DNA of 64,000 bases, from positions 6,639,001 to 6,703,000 of the forward strand of contig NC_079477.1 in NCBI RefSeq assembly GCF_026230105.1. The letters run 5' to 3'. Position 1 is the stretch's first letter, and each line of letters opens with the position of its first letter. The stretch is from Diorhabda sublineata. Lineage: Eukaryota; Arthropoda; Insecta; Coleoptera; Chrysomelidae. Below are positions 11,217-21,700 of this stretch, in pieces. A program made the position numbers and the translations under genes. Below the pieces are notes generated by a model. The model was not told the DNA's origin. It was given only the letters and a program-made list of their open reading frames with translations, and made no database searches.

Positions 11217-12289
11217 CTATATTAAAAAATAAACAAAGCTGATTTTGTCCTAACACCCTTTTAGAAAAATTGCAATGTACCCTTGAAAGTTGAAAAAATA
11301 GTATATAAATAATCATTACGATTCACGAATATTTTAAATAATTTCATTTTCAGTAATTTTCAACAAACATTAACTAAATGAGAATCATTCGACAATAAAT
11401 TAACGCAGACAGTTAATGATGCTACTCGTCAAAAATGATAATAATGAAACCAGCACCAATACTGAGTGAAATAACCTAATGAAAGTCGAAATCATAAAAT
11501 ATTAAAATTCAAGAATTGTCCGACCACCTACAGTATATCCTAATATTAAATTGAATGAACTGATTATAACCATTCACTATCATTTTATTATGTTAAAATT
11601 CAGTTCGATACTTTTGAGCGAACCAATTTTAATATGTCTACAATGTATTTTGAGTCAAGTCTACATTTTTCCTGGTGTATTACATTGACCCACTGTGACC
11701 ATGATAAACATGTGACGTAAATATGATAAAAATAAAACAAAACCTGGTTTGAAGCTGCTACAATATTTTCGTCAGACTTTATGTCAATTTACACAAACAC
11801 ATCAATGTTAATTACATTTACAAATTGTTTGATTAACGAAACATTTTACGTATTAGATATAAACAATTCCTACAAAGATTGTAGAAAAAATGAACTACAG
11901 ACAATAAAGTTACTACAAATAAAGAGTATTGTGAATGAATATATGTGTAAATTAAGTAATTTACCATCATTAGGAGTCTAAAAACAGTTCTTCTGATCCT
12001 TATAGCAATACTGGAATTACGCTGAATAAGCTTCGTCAGTTTATAGTGTGCAAAACGACTTTCCTTCAGGTAATATTCCAATATCGGGGAATAATTACAA
12101 AAAATTGGCAAACAAGGAGCCTGAGGAGCCACAGGAATGTTTTTACTGACCCAGTGCTGTATAAAACACCATAACATGGTGTGACAACCAGTCAGTCTGA
12201 ATAATTCATATCTCCCAACATAATTTTTGTGATGTAAGAAGCAAGCACAAGAGGATAGATCCTTTTCCACTCGAGTAGCTCGAGTGGAT
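11217..12289. other. AT-rich stretch, no gene recognised
   Basis: Overlapping open frames between 11781 and 12270 have no motifs. Bases 12000-12289 may be the 3' end of the LINE on the minus strand that follows, since composition changes near 11990. Confidence 0.45.
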
Positions 12290-13030
12290 ATACCTGTTGA
12301 TATTAGTCATGAACTTCTGTAGGTTACAGTTCTGGGGGAAGACGTAGATGATTTCGCAGGCTTACACTTGCAGGCAACTCGGTGTTGACCTACGGCTGCC
12401 TATCAAGTAGATCTTGAAAATACTGATCCACTCTGGATGACCCATAGGTCGAATTACTCTTTTCTGTATTGAGTCGAACATCTTCAAGGTATAGATGTAC
12501 GAGCAATACTCCACAGGTTGAAAAATCTGGGCCTCATAGAAGCTGTTTCGGAATATACAACTCCAAATTTTTGTAAAGCTGCCAACTTTTTCGGCCACAT
12601 GATTATACCTGGACATATTGCTCCCAACTTCAACTCCAAACAGGCGAATTTGCGATATTTTATGTCCTGTCACGAGCCTTTTTGAATAACACCAGCCTGG
12701 GTCTTTGCTGTATTGAACTCAGCAGATCGCTTCTACTTAATTCCAGAACGACGAGACCATTGTGCTATTGTCGGCGCAGCTATAGGGCAGGTAGGCATTT
12801 AGTCGAATAGATCGTTGATGTGCAGAAAAAAGAGGGTAGGTGACAAGATACATCTCTAGGAAATACCTCAAATCCTTCTGAAATGTGTCCATCGATAGTG
12901 ATATGGATGAATCGATCTTTGAGTCAAGTCAGTCAATAAGTAAGAACGTTAAAACCGCATATTAATTCATTTGAAGGGTGGGCATGTGGGACCGAGTCAA
13001 AAGCTTTAGATTGCCAGGGATTTCCCATAT
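12290..13030 (-). pseudogene. LINE reverse transcriptase fragment, Jockey/CR1 type
   Basis: Minus-strand reading from 13030 gives SKAFDSVPHAHPSNELICGF (RT block with the first active-site Asp), then ITIDGHISEGFEVF and SCHLPSFFCTSTIYS, the counterpart of GVPQGSVLSPTLFLxFINDL. ADNSTMVSS follows for the YADDSTL active site (about 12750-12780). It then reads LSSIQQRPRLV (the FNxxKTQ region), LFGVEVGSNMSRYNHV, YEAQIFQPVEYCSYIY, and FDSIQKRVIRPMGHPEW, matching the thumb segment (YKAQIRPxMEYCSHIW; VQxRAIRLI). Multiple frameshifts; no endonuclease is seen upstream. The 3' boundary is uncertain and may reach 12000. Confidence 0.85.
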
Positions 13031-13286
13031 TTCTCTATCGTTGACGATGTTAGCGAACTCAAAATAACTTGCACCTACAAAATCCCGGGTGGCGTTCAAT
13101 TATTCATCATTTTTTCATAAATAAAGACTTTCCACTCCATCGGTTCATTTGCAATCAAATCTTTTCTTTTTGATAATCCTAGGCATCTGACCCTGCTCTG
13201 CTGAATTGGCTTGCAAGATGAATTTTCAAGCTAAAAGCGGATAATTAATCAAATTGTTCGCCCCACTTTCTGTAATCATCGCACTC
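13031..13286. other. spacer between LINE relic and Harbinger element
   Basis: Nothing recognisable; this could be further 5' decay of the LINE. Confidence 0.4.
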
Positions 13287-13490
13287 TTAAGCCGAGTTTA
13301 CACATGTTAAGTAGTTAAAGCAAGTTACTGAATCAATTAGCTAAATTTAGTTTGTTGTATGGTGAGAACAACTTGATTTAGAACCTAATTTAGTAAACCG
13401 TTTAGTCAATTGAATAGAAACGATTTCTATTTACTTGAGCAAGTACTTTATATACAATTATTATAGTATTTGATTTGTTAGTGTGTTAAA

Positions 13491-13545
13491 ATGTCTCGTT
13501 GGAGTGAAGCGACAACATTAACACGTTCAATGCTGAAGACGTCTT
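13491..13545 (+). pseudogene. Harbinger accessory (Myb/MADF-like) gene start
   Basis: ATG at 13491 opens MSRWSEATTLTRSMLKTS and then stops. MSRWSEATTL is the typical start of the small DNA-binding protein carried beside the Harbinger nuclease, a helix-turn-helix partner needed for transposition. Only about 10 codons match before the sequence diverges. The call depends on the surrounding element; on its own the match would be weak. Confidence 0.5.
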
Positions 13546-13689
13546 GAGCCTGCCGCTAAAGCACAGCCCAGAGACGGTATACGGCTTGGGCCGTCCTTTC
13601 ACTGAAGGATTTAGATAGGGAACCCCAACTTCAGTAACTGACCTACGAGCTCGTCCCTTCTCTCAATCCTTCATTACCGTATTACCTTT

Positions 13690-13905
13690 TGTCGAGTGAA
13701 GACCACTTCTAAATCGGACTATTTAAAGTTTGTAGAAGAATATCACGAAAGGCGATGCACCATATACATCTCTTCAACTCATCCATTTTCGTACCCAACA
13801 ACCCTTATTTTTATTTTTCCTCATTTCTTCTGCAAGTGTTTCTGATAATTCACGACATATGTCGAAGATACAATGCCGTATTGCTGCACGTATTTTTTCA
13901 ATCAT
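13690..13905 (-). pseudogene. Harbinger nuclease N-terminal fragment
   Basis: On the minus strand MIEKIRAAIRHCIFDICREL runs into EEMRKNKNKGCWVRKWMS-RDVYGASPF. Harbinger nucleases begin with a K/R-rich segment followed by (K/R)xxWVRxWIxRRxxYGAS, so the match WVRKWMS-RDVYGAS is diagnostic. An in-frame stop falls between S and R, and the sequence diverges soon after. The catalytic domain is absent. It faces the accessory-gene start across the filler segment, so the two genes were convergent before the internal deletion. Confidence 0.7.
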
Positions 13906-14046
13906 GTTTAATTCCACACTACTAAATGACAACTAAACCGGAATACTTATCAAAATGTAGACACTCGCTAAAAAACCGGACCTAAATTTTAGTTACTGGC
14001 TTTAGTAACTTGCTCTAGCTACTTCATACGTGTAAACTCGGCTTTA

Positions 14047-14837
14047 AAGCTAGTACAGAATAAGAAATAATAGTGCTGAATCAAACTTATACACGTAAAA
14101 TGTTCAAAATTTGAAAGTTCTCACCCTCTATAATAGTTTGTTTTGGCCATTTCTTTATAAAGTATAGTAAATTTATTAAAGTATTCGATTTATTTTTTTA
14201 TTCATAATATGAATGCCGTCTATTTATGTACATAATTTTCCATTGGTGCGCTCCTAGTCAACATCGCATCGAATGGCAATGTACGCTCTGTTGTGTTGTT
14301 GAATGACATCATCTTTATTTATACACACTCACATTATACGTAGATGCCAATTACTTTAAAATGAGACTGTACAAGCTAGTCTAAACCCCACTTCTCGAAT
14401 TATCCTCAACGGACTGTACTTTAGAATGGTTCAAACTATCACTTTTTAACGTGAGCCTGTTCCACTCGACGGTGAATGTATCGGTTTTGTATCGATAGCG
14501 CTGTTGCCAGAACTGTTTTTATATTTTATATTCTGCAATTTAATACTAATGAAGATACTATTTACGTATAAGTATTTTTATTTATTTCTGAATGTTTAAA
14601 TTACTAAAATATGTTCGAATTACCACAAAAATATTGAGGGATATTGTATATATTATAATCTTTTTTTTTTCTGTAAAAATTAATTTTTGAAAAGTGGAAA
14701 AATATACTACTATACTTTTGGAAGAAGCTCAGAAAGATTTATAGAAAGTTGAAGGATATCTACCCTTAGGAAAAACAGTGTAAGTGGAACAATAAACAAA
14801 GGTATAGTATATCAATCCACACTCTCAACGAGGGAAG
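14047..14837. other. AT-rich stretch, no gene recognised
   Basis: No coding motif is seen. Short GC-richer patches near 14240-14480 do not resemble any family I know. Confidence 0.5.
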
Positions 14838-15050
14838 GCTAGTGTAATAGTGTGGACTGGGCGCTCGCCTTCACACGCCTCACCTCGCGAGTCAAAGGAC
14901 GTAAAAACCTGGATACAGATTAAATCGAGAGTTTGGATGGCAAGCATTCCTGCCACGTCTCGTGACGACAGACTGTAGAAGACGCCTCACGAGTCACCGT
15001 GAAGGATGACATTTTTAATTCCAATGGCGTAAATATACTTTCAATAAATT
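14838..15050 (+). mobile_element. possible tRNA-Val-derived SINE
   Basis: This is a GC-richer island in AT-rich DNA. It starts GGCTAGTGTAATAGTGTGGA (box-A-like, compare tRNA-Val TAGTGTAGTGGTT). It continues CTCGCCTTCACACGC, close to the tRNA-Val(CAC) anticodon arm CTGCCTTCACACGCAG, and then TCGCGAGTCAAAGGACG, a poor box B (GGTTCGANTCC). About 150 bp of unrelated body follow, fading into AT-rich sequence. Head, body and A/T-rich tail fit SINE architecture. No flanking target duplication was found and the box B is degraded. Confidence 0.4.
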
Positions 15051-15589
15051 GGAAAAATATGAAATAATTTTCGTTCGAAGTGATATACGAAATTAAAAAT
15101 GACGTGCAAGAAAATTCATACGATTGGTATCATAATTTTTTGTATAATGTTAATTTAGCTAATTTATCTGTAAAAATTGTTGGACTATCCAAAACCACTG
15201 GTAAGACTGAGTTTTATTACAGAAAGAAGTATGATATCGCATGTGCTAATAAAAGTATTTCTTCATTTTCATGTCGGGATTATTTTTTGCTTTTGATTTC
15301 ATTTGTTAAATATTTCTTCTGGATCTGTTATAATCTCATGCATTGGAAACGATTCCACGATGATATCTGCTGGCGCTATAAACTATAATGAGATATTTTG
15401 CCCCTTTGTTATTTTTTAATATCAATAACAACGTCCTGGTTGCCTAGATGAAGAGTTTACAAACATATATCAAATTCATAAATCAGTTGTTATGTATAAT
15501 TTTTACTTTTATTATAAAGTTCACATTCGATTTATTACTACAGGCTCAATACTAATTAGTTATAATTAGATAAAAAGATTAAAACTTCA
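15051..15589. other. AT-rich stretch, no gene recognised
   Basis: A 102-codon plus-strand frame (15080-15388) shows no motif and has AT-driven composition (rich in Y, F, I, K, N). It is probably a chance frame. Confidence 0.45.
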
Positions 15590-15940
15590 AATTGAATGCT
15601 AGGCTTCACATATTCCCCGTCTCTCAGCGCAGTTTTATATACGTTTTCGGAATAATTTTTCAAAAGCTGTGTTTTTAATAAACCATTTGTTTTACTAGTA
15701 TTGTAAGATCTGGCGATCTACCAGGCCAACATGTAAAAATAATTCTCCCAAACTATCTTTCACCAAGCTGATTAATAAGCCAATCAGAAACCCTTAGTGT
15801 AGAATGAGCAGGAAAGCCGTCAAGTTAAAAGAAAAGTGTCGAATATTTAAAATAAGTTTGTCAATAATTCGGCGCAGAATTTGTAAGTAACGTTCCTTCT
15901 ACAACGAAAGGTTCAATTCCTAGCCCACATTAACTTTTTT
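15590..15940 (-). pseudogene. Tc3-like DDE transposase relic
   Basis: Minus strand, in order: VGLGIEPFVVEGTLL (the GPFFVEGxLTGExY segment), then LDGFPAHSTLRVSDWLINQL carrying the second Asp (FQQDGxPxH), then GERWFGR and TCWPGRSPDLT, the WIGRxGxxxWPxRSPDLTPLDFFLWG block. The reading ends soon after PDLT in degraded sequence, where the third acidic residue should lie. This is the same arthropod family as the relic at 23100. The 3' side of the next LINE, in the same orientation, begins 11 bp away. Confidence 0.8.
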
Positions 15941-15950
15941 GAAATACTAG

Positions 15951-16480
15951 CTTCTTCTTCTTCCACCGCCTTATCCGTTGGCAATTAACAAGCTATTCTT
16001 ATTTTGTTTATTGCGTTTCTAAACAGATCAACAGATGACACTCCAAACCGCTGACGTAGGTTCTTCAACCATGAATGTCTCTCTGGTCCACTTTGCCTTG
16101 GACAACTGCAAAAGACGATATTTGTCATGTCTTAGTTTTTTTTACCGTAAAGACGACTTTTCCTAGTCTCTGCATAATTTCCATGTTGGTGATGTGCTCC
16201 GTCCGAGATATTTTCAAAATTCGCCGATACAATCCATGTCTTATCGTTAGACGCACTGGAGGATGTTGACTTTTGCTAATAATCATATGTTTTGTTTTTG
16301 GGTCCTCATTTGCTTCGTATATCTTTTGTACAATAAATATTTTGTACCTCTTCATTGTTATTTGCTATAATTACTCTGTCGTCAGCATATATAATATTGT
16401 TGATTGCCTCTCCGTTGATTTTGATGCCATCTGATACTGCATCCTTGATTGCCTTCGCTACAATTTTGTGAAAACGGAAC
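15951..16480 (-). pseudogene. LINE ORF2 fragment with RT active site and (GAA)n tail
   Basis: Minus strand from 16475: KIVAKAIKDAVSDGIKINGE, then NNIIYADDRVIIANNNEE with the intact YADD active site of reverse transcriptase (about 16375-16390). After degraded sequence it reads SWLKNLRQRFGVSSVDLFRN and NKIRIA-QLPTDKAVEEEE, the conserved end of this LINE type. The plus-strand run CTTCTTCTTCTTCC at 15951-15964 is the (GAA)n 3' tail of the element. The segment between the RT core and the C-terminal block is mostly deleted. Confidence 0.85.
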
Positions 16481-17159
16481 ACAACTTGTGTTAAGGTAAA
16501 ATTATTAATTCATGAAAATTTTTGTTTCCTAAAATGATCGCTCTTAAAGACAAATACAACTGCAATCGCCTTGCGTCATAATAGAAATTTGTTAGTAACC
16601 AAGTAAGGCTAGACTCTAAAATATGAACATATAAATCAGAATTTTTATAGATATTTCATATATAAAACAGTTGATTGCATTTTTTGAAAATCATCACACG
16701 TTACTGTAAATGGAAGAAAGCCGCATTGAATTTTTTATTTGATAAATTTGAAACAACTGATTTAGAAAAAGCCACGATTTAAGTTGAATGTCATTACCAA
16801 AGTGATGTTTTGTTACTAAATAAAAGATTGATTTGATTGATTTATAAAAGTTTTAGAGGACTCCAAGCAGTTAGACTATTATATTATAATATAGTGAAAA
16901 ATGTTTGGTATTTTATATTAGAACAACTTTTTATTTTACATTTGTATTAAGAATAACTTATGGAATTGTTTCTAAGGTTTAAACGCAAAAAAATTCAATC
17001 TCGTTCAATAACTATGCCTAATTTCGAATTTTTTGGCCTTTAGTTTTGAATTGTGCTACAAACCTAGTTATCAAATATCAATAATAGACACCAGAAAATC
17101 GAAAAATTTTTTAAAACTCTATTTAACGAACTAACGGAATTTACCAATTGATAATTGAA
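16481..17159. other. AT-rich stretch, no gene recognised
   Basis: No coding motif on either strand. Confidence 0.5.
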
Positions 17160-17185
17160 CTGACGATTGGACGAGATTGAAGGTA

Positions 17186-17260
17186 AACTGTCTCTGAAGA
17201 CGATAACTTGGTTATCGAAACGTCAGACAGTGTAATTGTGAGTGTGGATGTTGATGTAAA
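17186..17260 (+). ncRNA. Penelope-type motif with hammerhead-like core
   Basis: CTGAAGA (17194-17200) is followed by C, the 6-bp stem GATAAC-TTG-GTTATC (17202-17216), then GAAACGTC (17217-17224). CUGA-N-GA, helix II and GAA(A) form the catalytic core of a hammerhead ribozyme. The same layout, including one extra nucleotide before helix II, recurs at the ends of Penelope-like retroelements in many animals (CTGAAGATGCC...GGCGAAACGTC). Helices I and III are not clear here: the flanks GACTGTCT-type and AGACAGTG could pair (ACTGTCT at 17188-17194 with AGACAGT at 17225-17231). No Penelope reverse transcriptase or GIY-YIG domain is found nearby. Confidence 0.55.
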
Positions 17261-18479
17261 CAGTACATTCAGTACTTATTCTGTTAAATAGACTTGTCAG
17301 TATATTTAAATAGTGAAACGCGACAACGTTGTAATCATCTTAATTTCAAATCACCTCCAACAACCTTTCAGTGTTTTGTAGGTAAAGTATGAGTGTGCTA
17401 ATGATACAGGGTGATAGCATTTTAGCTTGATAGTTTTTTTAACAATTAGAGATAAAAAAGAACACGTAATAACAATAATGTTGATTTCGCGAAAGGTAGG
17501 AATGATTATAGAAAAATAAATTATCTCGTTGAAATCTGAAAAAATGATATTTAAAATTTGGGATGATAATTCAGGAACCTCAATAAGAGAGGCTTTTTTC
17601 AAAGAGAATTTTTCAAGGTATGTCACAATTTGAACTTATTCTTAGTACCCAAAAACCATATAATTAGTCCAATCAAATTTTACATTTTTCGGGCTTTGCT
17701 TACAAAAGTTAGAAGGAATTTTATTTTTTAAATGTATAGGAATTTAGTATGAAGTTAGTGGAATTGGAATCCTTGTACTGCAACTGCCATTTTCAAAGAG
17801 CATATAATAGTTATTATGCTGAATCAGGTGAAGTATTTATCACGCAAAAAACTTTTATTTCTGTTAAGATTAAAATCTCAAATCACCAACTTTTCAACGA
17901 AAATAGATGAAAATCGGTGACAAATTTTATTTCAGTCGCTTCTCCTTTGGTTATTTCACAACGAATATTACATCAGAACTTTTTTATAGAGGACTAATAA
18001 TTTTTATTATATCCTGTTTCAAATTCAATTGTGAACATATTATATGATTGATATTAGAAAATTATTAATAATTATTTATAGTATTTACTCTCTGCTACAA
18101 AAATCTTGGGTGTATTGGTTTTCATAATAATTTTCATGTTTTTCAGAACATCCTGTGTAGATCAAAAAGGATTAACCGTCATTTCAGTTTAGTTTTTTAT
18201 TTTTGCCAATGTGTTCAGTCCTAGGACTCAATTACGATTGTCGCTAAAGATATTGACTTTGAGGTATTTCATTTGCCTTTGCTTCCTCCAAAACAAGAAG
18301 CAGCTCCAATTGTTTGGGGATTAGGAATTACAAGAAACTTTGAAAATAGTGCTGGAAGCATCAGGGAACCTCGATGCATATCCAAAATTTAATGAGAGGA
18401 AGCACTCTTGGGCATTTTTAATTAATATTTTGTTGATGGAAATGAAGCTGTGAAACAAAGCGTGGATGTCGAGAAACAG
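17261..18479. other. AT-rich stretch, no gene recognised
   Basis: Nothing recognisable. Bases 18200-18479 are less AT-rich and lie just upstream of a LINE RNase H fragment, so they may be decayed sequence of the same element. Confidence 0.45.
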
Positions 18480-19045
18480 AACTCAATTGCAATGGTGAAC
18501 TATCCTTCAAGCTTTCAAATTTATCTCTCGTTCCCATAAACATATCGCCATACGTACTGACTCCCTTTCAACCATACACCGACTATCCAATTGTCCAAAA
18601 ATCAAAAATCTTGGCGCGATATATGAAGCAAGTGTACTACAGCATTACATAACATCCACCCATCTACTTCTCACCTTTCCCGAAACTTTTTGAATAGGAG
18701 AGAAGCTGTAACAATAAGAAGACTCCGCATCAACCACACGAAACTTACTCACGGCTATTTGATGTCGTCAGAAAGTCGTCCTGTCTACCAAAGTTGTCAC
18801 GTTCCTGTGTCTGTTAAGTACATCCTCACCGACAACCAACCTCAAGGAGACAATTAACTGCCCGACGGAAATGAAGAAAATCCTATAGTTTCTTAAAGCC
18901 ACCAAGTTGTATGAGAAAATACAAATAATTTACGTATTGTAATAGATTTTGTAACAGTCCTTTATTTAACTTATGTATTATATGATTGTTTCTGTGTGCC
19001 AATGACCAGCGCTGTCGAGGCATGTTAAACTGAAATAAAAAAAAA
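18480..19045 (+). pseudogene. LINE ORF2 RNase H and C-terminal end, Jockey-like, with 3' UTR
   Basis: The plus strand reads IAIRTDSLSTIHRLSN, the RNase H segment xxTDSLSAL. It continues, with frameshifts, into RRLRINHTKLTHGYLMSS (18718-18765, across a frameshift), VCQSCHVPVSVK-like sequence, LNCPTEMKKIL and FLKATKLYEKI, then a stop. That is the usual end of these ORF2 proteins (RLRIGHTxLTHGYL, CxxC..VxHIL, FLxxTxLxxKI). The 3' UTR carries GTGCCAATGACCAGCGCTG (18995-19013), then GTTAAAC and an A-rich tail. The same UTR motif follows the fragment at 39860, so both belong to one family. Confidence 0.82.
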
Positions 19046-19518
19046 ACCTCATTTGCAGTAGATTTCAATTGTCCTGGGAAGACTTGCAGCAACGTTATGG
19101 AAAAGTCAAAATTAATTTAAAAGAATAATGCATATACATTTCAACAGATACCTAATATTTTTATCCATATTTATCACAAACAACATTCCAATATAACTAA
19201 TTTATAATTTAAAATAAAAATAAAACAATAATGAGAGAAACTTAACGAGTTAGTGTGAATTTCAGATATGAAATTTGTTTGCGAATTTTTCTATATTTTC
19301 GTTAATAACTATGTTAATATAAATTTCACGAGTAAAAGTTATAAAAATTAGCGCAGAGAATTTAATTTATAAAAAAATATACACTAAACTATCTAAAAAA
19401 TGAAATTTCGATCTTTGATTTTCGCAAACCCAAATGTAACTAATATAAATAACAAGTATGTACCTTCCAAGTATTAAAAAAATGATAGGAAAATATATAT
19501 AATATTTATCCTGCTTCC
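19046..19518. other. AT-rich stretch, no gene recognised
   Basis: Very AT-rich with no motif on either strand. Confidence 0.5.
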
Positions 19519-20280
19519 CTAATACCCTTCTGCAAATATAACTGTAGTATGAAATACTACTATTCCAGGAATTGATGCAAAAAATTTGGAAATGAGTAGA
19601 TGACGTGAAAATAATGCTGTGACTGTGAATTTTCTTATTATACCTAAATCGGAACTTACATTTAAGTCTTTTTCTAAATTACACATTCGTCCATTATGAA
19701 TTTTTATTGGATGATTACGTACATCCATGCACTTCAATTAGGAATGCTTAAATGTGTTTTAATATCTCCTGTAAGTATTTTCAATAAATAATTACAATTT
19801 ATGATAATTTTCTCCAGAATGTCTCTTTATGGTAAACGGTTTCGTTGGCATGTACAACTATTTAAAAATCTACATATCTTCGTAACCATAAATATTATCG
19901 AATCAAGTAAAGAGTGCCTTTTTGTTAAAAAATCGATTGAAAAAGAAATTTTTGCTATCTTTAGATTGTACAGTTTGTCCCTGTATAAGTAAGGAATTGT
20001 TAATTATTGTACCTGAGCCGTCCCTGGCCTTCAGATAGTAGCGTAGAATTATTTATTCTGTCAAAAACACTGAATGGACATACGTAATCATCCATTAAAA
20101 ATTCATAATGTTGGAATGTATAATATAGACAATATATACTTAAATATAAGTTCTGATTTCTCAATATTAAATGCCTATAATTCAGAAACGAGGGGTCTTA
20201 TGAGAAATTTTTTTTGTCACAGCATTATTTTCACGGCACCAAATTTTTTATATCGAGTCCCGGAACACCTTGTATACTGA
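19519..20280. repeat. divergent inverted repeat pair (unclassified element)
   Basis: The minus strand of 19519-19740 and the plus strand of 20068-20280 are related. Both contain CGTAATCATCCAwTAAAAATT followed by CATAATG, and later TCACAGCATTATTTTCACG and CAAATTTTTT. They lie about 330 bp apart as arms of an inverted repeat with roughly 200-bp arms and several indels. The right arm ends CCCGGAACACCTTGTATA, a style of terminus common among insect repeats. The short open frames on each arm translate to similar peptides only because the DNA repeats. The class is unknown. Confidence 0.55.
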
Positions 20281-20929
20281 ATATATTATAGTTTTTGAAT
20301 TATTCAATACATTCATGTGCAATGTGCGTTTAACAAATTTCAATTACACCAAAAAGTAAATATAATATTAAGAACAAGGTATTTGGGAGTGGTTAGGGTG
20401 ATTCGTCATTGTCAGTAATTGCTTGTTAAACTTGTAAGAAATTTCGAGGCACCTGGAAAACATTACTAACCACAGCGCCAGCTAATTTAATAAACAAGTG
20501 TTCCCGAAAATCGTTTAACAATTTCCGGCACGGGAATAAATGTTATGATTACGATACATCGAATAATCGATTAATTTTTTTTACGAACTACGAGGGTAAA
20601 ATCTACATTAAAAAAATGAGATCATAACTTGTGAAATTTTACACATTTATGACGAAAATATTAGGAAATAACATGACTGGAAAGTCAAAAATTGAAACAA
20701 GAAAATTCTAGAAAGTAGAAAAGTTTGGAAACATAGGTGTTAAAATATCTAAAATCAGAAAAATTAAACCATAAATCCAAGAAAATCTATCACATACACT
20801 ACCGGTGAAAAGTTTTTTCCACCCTTTGCGTGATACACAACAATACGATCGATTTCGAAATTAATATTTTAAAGAACATATATAGATAAGAATATAGTAA
20901 TAACGAAAACTGCAATCAGTAATTATAAA
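20281..20929. other. AT-rich stretch, no gene recognised
   Basis: Bases 20800-20840 (ACCGGTGAAAAGTTTTTTCC) may be the terminal region of the Tc1 relic that follows, but no matching partner was found at the other side. Confidence 0.4.
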
Positions 20930-21700
20930 TTTTTGTTTCATCGATGGAACCCCCTTTTGCTTTTATTTTTTCGATGCACAATTTTGGAAATCTCTGTAAC
21001 AATTTCGACAAATAATCGTCGTCTATTTTGTTTCATTCGTTTTTCAGGATATTCCAAAGATGTTAAGTGAAAGCACACTTCTTTGTCCAGTTTGTCTCAA
21101 AAAAACTCAATCGGGCATAGGTCGGGAGACTTGGACGGCTAAATCATTACTTTCAGCATATTCTTCCGTTCCAATTCGATCAAATACTCTTTGAACAGCT
21201 TCGGAGAATGCTTGGGAGCGGAGTTTAATAGAATAGAACGTACTACATTTTCCTTTAATATTTTTATGGCCTTCTTTCTTAAAAATCTCTTCTCTTTTTA
21301 CCAGTACTCCAATCGCCCTTCTTCCAAAATATTGCCACACCATCACCGAGCCTCCGCTGTGTTTTACAGGAAGATTAGTCATGGATCTATCATCCGTTCT
21401 TTCTTTGATCTAAGCACAAGCACTCTTGACCCAAAACCTCAAACTTGGACTCTCACTCATCATGAGTCTAATTTTTATGTTCTTCAGCCCACTGCAAGCT
21501 CTTAATTCTCTTTTGACGTCTTGAAAGAGGTTTCACTGGCACCCATCTAATAAGGTCAGTTCTCTCAGTCTCTTTTGCGTTGTAGAAGTACTCAACGGCA
21601 GATCCCTAGATTTGTTGATCTGAGCTGCTATCTCTGGGTCTGTGATTCGTCGATAACGTTTAATGATCAATACAATACGTTTATCTTCAGTGGTTGTGAC
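20930..21700 (-). pseudogene. nearly full-length Tc1 transposase relic
   Basis: Minus strand from 21700: TTTEDKRIVLIIKRYRRITD, then PEIAAQINKSRDLPLSTSTT and KRLRELTLLDG. This is the paired-like DNA-binding region with its TxxEIxxxLN.. and VSxxTVxRRL helices. LQWAEEHKN and EVLGQEC stand for the first Asp region, then VKHSGGSVMVWQYFGRRAIG (intact GGSVMVWG block). PKHSPKLFKEYLI carries the second Asp region and WPSKSPDLCPIEFF-DKLD the last acidic residue (NPIExxWxxLD). The end reads IVTEISKIVHRKN. The whole protein is represented in order but frameshifted at least five times and studded with stops. Confidence 0.85.

Larger units (their letters stand above)
13290..14043. mobile_element. PIF/Harbinger deletion derivative with TTA target duplication
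   Basis: The left end begins AGCCGAGTTTACACATGTTA (13290) and the right end is its inverted counterpart (AGCCGAGTTTACACGTATGA, ending at 14043). The inverted repeats extend with gaps for about 60 bp (GAGCAAGTTACT and AGCAAGTTACTG share a core). The element is flanked by TTA at 13287-13289 and 14044-14046, the 3-bp TWA duplication of Harbinger elements. At 754 bp it is far shorter than an autonomous copy. It keeps the 5' ends of both typical genes, one from each side, with a GC-richer filler (13540-13690) replacing their bodies. It is non-autonomous by structure. Confidence 0.88.
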
